Positions 1-8,000 of a stretch of 14,394 nucleotides of DNA are shown here, one piece after another (the stretch's first letter is position 1; every line of letters begins with the position of its first letter). The DNA is taken from the NCBI GenBank assembly GCA_905221605.1, contig CAJNDS010001549.1:1-14394 (forward strand), in the 5' to 3' direction. The notes beneath the pieces were generated by a model, which worked only from the letters and a program-made list of their open reading frames with translations, did no database searches and had not been told where the DNA came from. Position numbers and translations under genes: made by a program. Source of the DNA: Symbiodinium natans. Its lineage: Eukaryota; Sar; Dinophyceae; Suessiales; Symbiodiniaceae.

Positions 1-47
1 ACGTCGTTCTCCGCCTAGGGAGCTCCAGTGTATCCTGCACCTTTTGT

Positions 48-294
48 ACAGGTAACACTCAGTTAACACTCAGTTAACACTCAGTTAACACTACAGTTAA
101 CACTACAGTTAACACTACCGAAATGCTGCAAAAACCAGCATTTTCCTCAAATTTGTGTTAAAGACAGTAAAAATACTAATTTGTTTCTTTTAAATGTGTG
201 TATCCAGCAAAATGCTGGTTTTTGCAGCATTTCGGTAGTGTTAACTGTAGTGTTAACTGTAGTGTTAACTGAGTGTTAACTGAGTGTTAACTGT
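48..294. repeat. Foldback cassette, first copy in window
   Basis: Same architecture as the cassette at 2786-3021. The left arm contains an extra 11-mer and a variant first block (GGTAAC). The loop carries the variants AAAGACAG and TTTGTTTC, which recur only in the last copy, at 14086-14321. Confidence 0.85.
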
Positions 295-504
295 GGAAAG
301 GTACCATATGCAGTTAGCACTGTATACTCATCATACATCTTGCTTGCTGCGACGACGTTGACAGTACCGACAGGCCCTGTTTGCCAAAAGCAGCTGTGTA
401 ATTACTAGACCATCACCAAACTGCCAGATTCCCTCGTCGGGGTGCCTTGTGCATGATAAAGTCGTTCTCCCGCCAAGGGAGCTCCAGGTATCCTGCACTT
501 TTGT

Positions 505-737
505 ACAGTTACCACTCTTAACACTCAGTTAACAGCTAACAGTTAACACTACAGTTAACACACCGAATGCTGCAGAAACAACATGTTCTCTCACATTTGT
601 GTTAACGGCATTAAAATACTAATTTACTTCTTTTAAATGTGTGTATCCAGCAAAATGCTGGTTTTTGCAGCATTTCGGTAGTGTTAACTGTAGTGTTAAC
701 TGTAGTGTTAACTGAGTGTTAACTGAGTGTTAACTGT
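505..737. repeat. Foldback cassette, degenerate left arm
   Basis: The right arm (from about 648) is intact. The left arm and the preceding spacer (about 360-620) have many single-base deletions and substitutions, for example CACACCGAATGCTGCAGAAAC. The arms therefore pair poorly here, unlike in every other copy. Confidence 0.8.
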
Positions 738-952
738 GGAAAGGTACCATATGCAGTTAGCACTGTATACTCATCATACATCTTGCTTGCTGCGACGACG
801 TTGAAAGGTACCGACAGGATCCTGTTGCCAAAAGCAGCCTGTGTATTTACTAGACATCACCAAACTGCCAGAGTCCCTCGTCAGGGGTGCCATTGGTGGC
901 ATGAAACGTCGTTCTCCGCCAAGGGAGCTCCAGTGTATCCTGCACCTTTTGT

Positions 953-1200
953 ACAGTTAACACTCAGTTAACACTCAGTTAACACTACAGTTAACACTAC
1001 AGTTAACACTACCGAAATGCTGCAAAAACCAGCATTTTCCTCAAATTTGTGTTAAAGGCAGTAAAAATACTAATTTACTTCTTTTAAATGTGTGTATCCA
1101 GCAAAATGCTGGTTTTTGCCGCATTTCGGTAGTGTTAACTGTGGTGTTAACTGTAGTGTTAACTGTAGTGTTAACTGAGTGTTAACTGAGTGTTAACTGT
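953..1200. repeat. Foldback cassette, right arm longer by 12 bp
   Basis: Same cassette with one additional TAGTGTTAACTG-type 12-mer in the right arm (one copy reads GTGGTG). This makes the host unit 463 bp instead of 451. Confidence 0.85.
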
Positions 1201-1415
1201 GGAAAGGTACCATATGCAGTTAGCACTGTATACTCATCATACATCTTGCTTGCTGCGACGACGTTGAAAGGTACCGACAGGATCCTGTTGCCAAAAGCAG
1301 CCTGTGTATTTACTAGACATCACCAAACTGCCAGAGTCCCTCGTCAGGGGTGCCATTGGTGGCATGAAACGTCGTTCTCCGCCAAGGGAGCTCCAGTGTA
1401 TCCTGCACCTTTTGT

Positions 1416-1651
1416 ACAGTTAACACTCAGTTAACACTCAGTTAACACTACAGTTAACACTACAGTTAACACTACCGAAATGCTGCAAAAACCAGCATTT
1501 TCCTCAAATTTGTGTTAAAGGCAGTAAAAATACTAACTTACTTCTTTTAAATGTGTGTATCCAGCAAAATGCTGGTTTTTGCAGCATTTCGGTAGTGTTT
1601 ACTGTAGTGTTAACTGTAGTGTTAACTGAGTGTTAACTGAGTGTTAACTGT
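1416..1651. repeat. Foldback cassette, standard length
   Basis: A 236-bp copy with 86-nt arms. One right-arm block is GTTTAC instead of GTTAAC. Confidence 0.85.
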
Positions 1652-1866
1652 GGAAAGGTACCATATGCAGTTAGCACTGTATACTCATCATACATCTTGC
1701 TTGCTGCGACGACGTTGAAAGGTACTGACAGGATCCTGTTGCCAAAAGCAGCCTGTGTATTTACTAGACATCACCAAACTGCCAGAGTCCCTCGTCAGGG
1801 GTGCCATTGGTGGCATGAAACGTCGTTCTCCGCCAAGGGAGCTCCAGTGTATCCTGCACCTTTTGT

Positions 1867-2119
1867 ACAGTTAACACTCAGTTAACACTCAGTTAACGCT
1901 ACAGTTAACACTACAGTTAACACTACCGAAATGCTGCAAAAACCAGCATTTTCCTCAAATTTGTGTTAAAGGCAGTAAAAATACTAATTTACTTCTTTTA
2001 AATGTGTGTATCCAGCAAAATGCTGGTTTTTGCAGCATTTCGGTAGTGTTAACTGTACTGTAGTGTTAACTGTAGTGTTAACTGTAGTGTTAACTGAGTG
2101 TTAACTGAGTGTTAACTGT
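1867..2119. repeat. Foldback cassette, right arm longer by 17 bp
   Basis: The right arm has an inserted TGTAC step plus an extra 12-mer, giving a 468-bp unit. The left arm has the GTTAACGCT variant seen in some of the later copies. Confidence 0.85.
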
Positions 2120-2334
2120 GGAAAGGTACCATATGCAGTTAGCACTGTATACTCATCATACATCTTGCTTGCTGCGACGACGTTGAAAGGTACCGACAGG
2201 ATCCTGTTGCCAAAAGCAGCCTGTGTATTTACTAGACATCACCAAACTGCCAGAGTCCCTCGTCAGGGGTGCCATTGGTGGCATGAAACGTCGTTCTCCG
2301 CCAAGGGAGCTCCAGTGTATCCTGCACCTTTTGT

Positions 2335-2570
2335 ACAGTTAACACTCAGTTAACACTCAGTTAACACTACAGTTAACACTACAGTTAACACTACCGAAAT
2401 GCTGCAAAAACCAGCATTTTCCTCAAATTTGTGTTAAAGGCAGTAAAAATACTAATTTACTTCTTTTAAATGTGTGTATCCAGCAAAATGCTGGTTTTTG
2501 CAGCATTTCGGTAGTGTTAACTGTAGTGTTAACTGTAGTGTTAACTGAGTGTTAACTGAGTGTTAACTGT
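2335..2570. repeat. Foldback cassette, standard length
   Basis: A 236-bp copy whose arms match across the full 86 nt by eye, with GTTAACACT in every left-arm block. Confidence 0.85.
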
Positions 2571-2785
2571 GGAAAGGTACCATATGCAGTTAGCACTGTA
2601 TACTCATCATACATCTTGCTTGCTGCGACGACGTTGAAAGGTACCGACAGGATCCTGTTGCCAAAAGCAGCCTGTGTATTTACTAGACATCACCAAACTG
2701 CCAGAGTCCCTCGTCAGGGGTGCCATTGGTGGCATGAAACGTCGTTCTCCGCCAAGGGAGCTCCAGTGTATCCTGCACCTTTTGT

Positions 2786-3021
2786 ACAGTTAACACTCAG
2801 TTAACACTCAGTTAACGCTACAGTTAACACTACAGTTAACACTACCGAAATGCTGCAAAAACCAGCATTTTCCTCAAATTTGTGTTAAAGGCAGTAAAAA
2901 TACTAATTTACTTCTTTTAAATGTGTGTATCCAGCAAAATGCTGGTTTTTGCAGCATTTCGGTAGTGTTAACTGTAGTGTTAACTGTAGTGTTAACTGAG
3001 TGTTAACTGAGTGTTAACTGT
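2786..3021. repeat. Foldback (inverted-repeat) cassette, best representative
   Basis: The left arm (2786-2871) and right arm (2936-3021) are each 86 nt and pair along their whole length with one mismatch (a G for A in one left-arm GTTAAC block). The loop is 64 nt (2872-2935). From the outside in, each arm has two 11-mers, three 12-mers (core GTTAACAC or GTGTTAAC) and a 27-nt inner block containing AAATGCTGCAAAAACCAGC or its complement. The right arm also begins next to a small palindrome, CCAGCAAAATGCTGG. The layout is like a foldback transposon or MITE with subterminal repeats. I see no convincing target duplication at its ends and no transposase, so a mobile origin is an inference. Confidence 0.88.
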
Positions 3022-3236
3022 GGAAAGGTACCATATGCAGTTAGCACTGTATACTCATCATACATCTTGCTTGCTGCGACGACGTTGAAAGGTACCGACA
3101 GGATCCTGTTGCCAAAAGCAGCCTGTGTATTTACTAGACATCACCAAACTGCCAGAGTCCCTCGTCAGGGGTGCCATTGGTGGCATGAAACGTCGTTCTC
3201 CGCCAAGGGAGCTCCAGTGTATCCTGCACCTTTTGT

Positions 3237-3472
3237 ACAGTTAACACTCAGTTAACACTCAGTTAACGCTACAGTTAACACTACAGTTAACACTACCGAA
3301 ATGCTGCAAAAACCAGCATTTTCCTCAAATTTGTGTTAAAGGCAGTAAAAATACTAATTTACTTCTTTTAAATGTGTGTATCCAGCAAAATGCTGGTTTT
3401 TGCAGCATTTCGGTAGTGTTAACTGTAGTGTTTACTGTAGTGTTAACTGAGTGTTAACTGAGTGTTAACTGT
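3237..3472. repeat. Foldback cassette, last copy before the insertion
   Basis: A 236-bp copy with the GTTAACGCT left-arm variant and one GTTTAC block in the right arm. Confidence 0.85.
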
Positions 3473-3546
3473 GGAAAGGTACCATATGCAGTTAGCACTG
3501 TATACTCATCATACATCTTGCTTGCTGCGACGACGTTGAAAGGTAC

Positions 3547-3559
3547 CGACAGGATCCTG
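3547..3559. repeat. Target-site duplication, left copy
   Basis: CGACAGGATCCTG, identical to 13945-13957. The uninterrupted satellite units have this sequence once, between GGTAC and TTGCC. Its last ten bases, CAGGATCCTG, form a perfect palindrome. Confidence 0.95.
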
Positions 3560-3560
3560 A

Positions 3561-3941
3561 AGCGTCTCGGCTCTCAGCGTTTCGTATAGCGGGCCCCCAC
3601 TAGCTGACCGTAGTGCCCCTTCGGTGATTTCTGTACTCTTCTCACCACTTGAAGCCATTCTGCCTGTTACTCAGATTCGCGTTGTGGCTCTGGAACTGGT
3701 TGCAGACTGCCTGCTGAAAAGTCAAGACACTATTGACATTGACAGTGCCTTGGACCTCGCAGGGCAGCTGTGGAATCAGGATACTGCAGACGAACTTGTG
3801 CCAGCGATCCTTGAGGTTCTACCGAGAGAACAGGGACTTCAGCTGGTGGCCATCATTTCTGTCAGGTTCCCGTTGTTGTGTGTAGCACTTGAGCAACAAC
3901 TTGCAAAGACTCTTATCAGCCTGATCTCAGACAAACCATGA
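3561..3941 (+). CDS. Partial first ORF of the retrotransposon (fragment A)
   Basis: This frame is open from the first codon after the left junction and stops at TGA 3939-3941. It contains no ATG, so either the start lies in sequence lost by 5' truncation or translation starts at a non-AUG codon. The peptide from about 3624 is leucine-rich and probably helical (for example VVALELVADCLL and LDLAGQLWNQDTADELV), which looks like real protein rather than a shadow frame. I recognise no domain. Its stop overlaps the ATG at 3938 as ATGA, an arrangement compatible with termination-reinitiation, but it could equally continue into fragment B (3925-4611) by a +1 shift. In a LINE this position would be ORF1 (RNA-binding protein); that role is inferred from position only. 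Confidence 0.45.
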   Translation, partial: SVSALSVSYSGPPLADRSAPSVISVLFSPLEAILPVTQIRVVALELVADCLLKSQDTIDIDSALDLAGQLWNQDTADELVPAILEVLPREQGLQLVAIISVRFPLLCVALEQQLAKTLISLISDKP

Positions 3942-3984
3942 ATCTCGCTCTGCACTTGATATTCACAGTCATCCTTTGCCGCAG

Positions 3985-4611
3985 ATGCATCCCCGCCTAC
4001 GCCAGTGCCATGAGGCGCACTGGTCGGCCAGATCCCACTGTGTGCAGTCAACGGCCCCTAGGGGAGCCAGCTCCAAAGCCAGCGCACGAAATAAGAGAGG
4101 ACCCCAAGTCCCCACCCCCCCCCCAAACCAACAGAAGCTTCCATCTTTGCCCCCCTCATTGCAGCTCCCACCACCACCGCTCGCTAGTTCCTCTTCAAAT
4201 GACAGAATCCATGGAGTGCCGAGGAGCGCGCAAGGGCTCCTGGACTGGAGCGAATCAGAGAGCTCCGCACATGAGACAAACATGCTCCCAGCGGACAGGA
4301 CCGACAGTCCCACAATCGGCCCCAGCCCGGGGGAAGCCGATGGCCCAGGTCAATCCTCCAGCCCTGCACAAGGACCGGGCACCGACGACTCACTCTCGAC
4401 AGACTCAGAGCCGCCACCACAACCTAAGGGTCGCAAGGTGGGCATATCGAGCAATGCTGTGGCATACGCAATTTCCACAGGTTCATGTGCGGGCCTTATC
4501 ACCAGACTCCTCGGAGACATTCGAAGTCTACCTCCTAGGAAGAGGCGAAAGAAGGCTGCTGAACTTCTCGCTAAGTGTGAGACCTTGCAGGCCGAAACTG
4601 ATGCTTGTTAG
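3985..4611 (+). CDS. First-ORF fragment B: disordered Pro/Ser-rich protein with a basic C-terminal patch
   Basis: This 208-aa frame starts at ATG 3985 and ends at TAG 4611; it is open upstream to 3925. Its composition looks protein-like: a proline-rich tract (PTPPPNQQ, QLPPPPLASSSS), acidic/serine segments (DWSESESS, GTDDSLSTDSEPPP) and a C-terminal helix after a nuclear-localisation-like PPRKRRKK. The overlapping long frame over the same bases is rich in Arg, His and Cys without pattern and looks like the shadow. A run of ten C (4115-4124) lies within it and is a candidate slippage or sequence-error point. It could be the C-terminal part of a LINE ORF1 whose N-terminal part is fragment A in another frame. 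No domain is recognised. Confidence 0.45.
   Translation: MHPRLRQCHEAHWSARSHCVQSTAPRGASSKASARNKRGPQVPTPPPNQQKLPSLPPSLQLPPPPLASSSSNDRIHGVPRSAQGLLDWSESESSAHETNMLPADRTDSPTIGPSPGEADGPGQSSSPAQGPGTDDSLSTDSEPPPQPKGRKVGISSNAVAYAISTGSCAGLITRLLGDIRSLPPRKRRKKAAELLAKCETLQAETDAC
4052..4068 (+). repeat. GC micro-hairpin, swapped arm order
   Basis: CGGCCCC precedes GGGGAGCC with two bases (TA) between. It belongs to the micro-hairpin family recurring in this element: arm GGGG-N-GCCG with one bulged base, partner CGGCCCC. Confidence 0.55.
4316..4340 (+). repeat. GC micro-hairpin, swapped arm order
   Basis: TCGGCCCC is followed by GGGGGAAGCCGA. The GCCGA/TCGGC core pairs perfectly and AA is bulged on the G-rich arm. 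Confidence 0.7.
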
Positions 4612-5068
4612 AGGCACCTACCGAAGGCCTTCCTTGACTCTTCGAGGGCCTCACCGTCGACACATGTGGAATATGTGCCCTGTCGCAGTTAGCTATGCTC
4701 GGCACGGAACGCCAGCCCTGTTACCCAATCAAATCCTCAACATGCTCGCATCCCAGGTGCAGTGTACCCGAAGTGGGAAACTCGGTGTAGCAAGATGCAT
4801 AGCCCTGCACCCGACTGTACTCCCATTGCCTGACACTCGCAGATGTCATACCCGCCCCAAACCCGGACTATATGCCCAGGTCACTCCAAACCGAAGAGCT
4901 GCGGGTGCCGTATTCGGCCCTACACAAAGCACCTGTGGGAGGACCTCGGGGTTTCTAAGTGCGAGAATGGAGATCCGTGTTGTAGAGTGGTTGCCGGGCT
5001 GCAGGAACATGATGCACGCCACGCCTGATAGCACCAGCATATACATGTGTGGTATCTTTGCCAATAGC
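4612..5068. other. Probable spacer between first and second ORFs
   Basis: The long frame stays open here, but the implied peptide is irregular and rich in Cys, Arg, Met and His, with no recognisable pattern. No other frame holds a convincing ORF; the 61-codon frame at 4843-5028 is short and featureless. I read this as untranslated or leader sequence ahead of the second ORF. No repeat or RNA gene is evident. Confidence 0.4.
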
Positions 5069-8000
5069 ATGTCAGATCAAAAGTGGCATCGATATCCCCG
5101 AGCTCGGGTCAGGCCCGACGGCACTAGGAGGCGCACCCGCAATGAACTGGCTGCCCGCAGTGCTCGCCGCAATGCCCCTGGCAATCAAAGGGAAAGAGCC
5201 GACACTGCGGCCCCCCGTGCTCAGGAGATGAATCAGCAGCCCTGGCGACAAGCGGCCGATCGCGAGAGCCAACAGCCACACTGGCAGAATGCGCGGGGAG
5301 CCGACGCTCGGCCCCGGGATCAACATCAGGACTGGTACTACGACGAGGAGGACGAAGATGATGAGGACTACCAGTTTGACACCAGTGACCGGCACGAAGT
5401 GCATGCGACGGAGGACGAAGAGGGCTACCTCAAGATCTGGTGGCAGGGAGAATGGTGGTTCCGGCAGAAACCGCCAGACCCACCGGCATCGCCAAAGAAG
5501 AGACAGCAGGCTAGCAGCTCGAGCGAGCAAAGGAGGCCTACCATTGAGGGAGCCGTTCCCCCGGCCCCTGCCCAGCATGTCTCCGAGGGCCTCAAGCAGT
5601 TCGTCCCCCCTGCCCGAGACAGTGTGCCTCCACAATCCTTGAGAGCCGTGCGTGAGAAGTGGAACCTGCTGGCCATCATCGAAGATGACATCAATGTCCT
5701 GCGCAAAAAGAAGGTCGCCCTCATGTTCAAAACTTTCTTCGAAATGGGGCACTTCGTCAAGCATCATGACGACTTCCACCACTCGGAGTCCCTGAAGATC
5801 ATCCCGGCCGCAGGCAACTGGAACCTTGCGTTTGCCATGTGCCTGATTTCCAGAGACAAGCTCCACTACGCGAACCACTCCACCTTCGGCACAGCTGTGG
5901 AATGCTGGTTATGGAGCCTGTCCAAAGATGCGGACTTCGAGCCCATCCTCACCCAGTTCGCCGGCATGCTGCACAGCGTCATCGCACTGTTTGAGGGAGT
6001 CCCCATGTCGCTGCATGAACAAATCCATTGGTTCGATAGTCATCAAGACCTGGCAATCAAATTCGACTACTACTTCCCCACCGAGCAGCTGAAGGATGAT
6101 GAGCAAATTGTCCGTGTGGCAATTCAGGACCAAACCAGCCAGGACAGCAGAGATGATGACATGCCGGACAGGACCTCCAAGCACATGGGAAACACGGCTC
6201 CTGCAACCAGGACTGCCGAGCTGGCTTCGTCTGATGCCTATGTGGAGATGGAGGTTGACTACCCAACGGGGCAAACGCCACCAAATCAATCTGGCAGCAT
6301 CCCCCACTCCCCGCGCAGGGTCGAGAGATATAACATCTACACGGAGACGACCTACGCCAGCAGTGATGGCACCTCTCTGCCCATGCCAGCACGCGATTCG
6401 GCCCCCCTTGGGGAGCCGACGAAGCTCTACTGGAAACTGGATCAGTCTCTCTCCAAAAGACTGTCAGTTGTTCTGAGGCACGACTCTGAAGACTTCGGCT
6501 TGACGTTCGACGAGGCAGGGTGGACCAAGGTGTCAGACCTTTTACGTACCTCCATTATGAAGGAGAAGGGGGCAACCCTCAACTACATCCGCTCGGTGGT
6601 CTACTGGAACGACAAGCAACGCTTCGCGCTCGAATGGCGAGGTGCCGATCTCTACATCAGGGCGGTTCAAGGTCACTCCAAGAAAGGAATACGTGATGAA
6701 GCGGTCATGCGGCCCCTTGGGGATGCCGAGTTGCCGGAGTACGTCCTCCATGCAACCAACTGGGACTTCTACGGCTCGATCTTGGCGAAGGGCATCATCA
6801 CGGGAGGCCTCTCCCAGTCCCGGACACACATTCATTGCGTGTCAGTAGACAAAAGTGAATATCGGAATTACCCCGCGCATTGTGACATCGCAATCATACT
6901 CTCCCCGAAAGAATCGGGGGCCGTCTGGTTCCGTTCAATGAACGGCTACTATTTAACCCGGGGTGCCGATGGCAAGCTGGCCCCGCATTGTATAAAGGCC
7001 GTCAGGATCCTGGCATCGGGAGAAGAAGTTTTTGGCTCAGAGGGGCCACCGGCTGCTGACCTCGTCATGCAAGCCATCGTTCGGTCTCACTCTTTCCGGT
7101 CCTCCAGGGGAAGCCGACCTTCGGCCCCCAATGACCGTGACCACGACCGCACTGCAGCTCAGAGAGCATACACGGGGGTTGTTTTGCATCATCACATCCG
7201 TTGCACCGTCTCCTCTACCCAATGCATACACAACAACCCCTCGCCTCTGCCGCAGGACTATGATCGACGAGATGTCCCAGGTCCCGAGAGTCAGTACGCT
7301 AGGTTAAGATGGGGACACATCCTTCTGCTGGGAGTGTTTTTGGTCGGTGGGAAAGGTTATGCAGGCAGGCTTCTTTCGCTGCAAAGAGATAGACTAACTA
7401 AATGGCTCTGCACCAGGAGAATCAGAGGTTGCTACAGAAGGAGACCCTACATCCTCAGCACACATGCCACGTGCACCACTAACCTATCTACAACACAGAT
7501 GGGTGAGCCCGCCAGACGCACATCACCGAGCCGCGCTGGTCCCAAGTCCAGCGGCTGGGCCCCAAGCTTTCGAAGTCTCTTCTGGATGTGGATCCTAATC
7601 CTTTGTGGAAGCTTCGTGACAGCAAATGGGGGTCGAGCAGACGTGAGGGTTACCACGGGTTCCAGTACCGTGGTGGGAGCCACACAACATCGGCCCCAAC
7701 AGTCCAATAGAATGGGCGAAGACACTGGCCAGGCAATACGTAATCACCACAACAGCATCGGGTGGATCGCCAAGAGATCGCTGCGACGAGCTCGCGCACG
7801 AGCCTATGCCACAGGCGGCACTCACTATAAGGGCACATGGTACACTAGGGAAACACTGACAAAAACCACAGGGGGCATACACCAGCTGGGGCCGAATGAC
7901 CGGCCGGCTAAACCCTCAAAGCATCCCAAATCTGACAAAGCATCTCACCTCAGATGTCTCACCTGGAACATGAGCGGGGGGTCGCAGGCGGCCTGGCAAG

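Larger units (their letters stand above)
1..3559. repeat. Tandem satellite array, ~451-bp units (left block)
   Basis: Using the word TTGCTTGCTGCG as a landmark, units begin at 340, 783, 1246, 1697, 2165, 2616, 3067 and 3518. The spacings are 443, 463, 451, 468, 451, 451 and 451 bp (the last measured across the insertion). The window opens inside an earlier unit. Units from 783 onward are nearly identical, which implies recent amplification or homogenisation. The 463- and 468-bp units are longer because of extra 12-bp or 17-bp steps in the GTTAAC-rich right arm. The array holds no convincing gene: the 62-codon frame present in each unit starts with TTG and recurs only because the DNA recurs. 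Each unit consists of a foldback cassette plus about 215 bp of non-palindromic spacer that contains GAAAGGTACC twice. Confidence 0.95.
6428..7033 (+). other. Tpt1/KptA-like RNA 2'-phosphotransferase domain
   Basis: About 200 residues match the Tpt1/KptA family in order and spacing: SKRLSVVLRH with GLTFDEAGWTKVSDLL, then LYIRAVQGHS, then YVLHATNWDFYGSILAKGI, then LSQSRTHIHCVSVD, then VWFRSMNGYYLTRGADGKL. The Arg-His-Arg-Arg residues known in the family to handle the 2'-phosphate and NAD+ are present at Arg470, His471, Arg531 and Arg585 (from Met 5069). The usual HGT is HAT. Known members transfer an internal RNA 2'-phosphate to NAD+, and some ADP-ribosylate 5'-phosphate ends of RNA or DNA. Conserved catalytic residues suggest activity. 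A role on the element's own RNA or on ligated host RNAs is speculation. Confidence 0.9.

Noticed and set aside
783-971. Conserved 62-codon frame repeated in six satellite units (also 1246, 1697, 2165, 2616, 3067)
   Set aside because: It starts with TTG, has no ATG at its start, and its conservation is simply that of the near-identical repeat DNA. No protein-like pattern or synonymous bias can be shown.
1-3559. CRISPR-like array
   Set aside because: Units are about 451 bp, with repeats continuous between units and no unique spacers; no cas genes. It is a satellite.
5072-5878. 268-codon minus-strand frame
   Set aside because: It is antisense to the polyprotein, of irregular composition, and explained by GC-rich third positions on the coding strand.
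6903-6919. CCCCG/CGGGG stem as another member of the micro-hairpin family
   Set aside because: It lacks the GCCG/CGGC core and the bulged base, so it is a different and probably chance stem.
7592-7627. Possible 2A-like ribosome-skipping peptide (ILILCGSFVTANGG)
   Set aside because: The essential NPGP ending is absent; likewise the DVPGP near 7275 lacks the preceding 2A consensus.
7888-7905. GGGGCCG/CGGCC stem as a reversed micro-hairpin
   Set aside because: No bulged base and weak arms; it cannot be assigned to the family or to a polarity with confidence.
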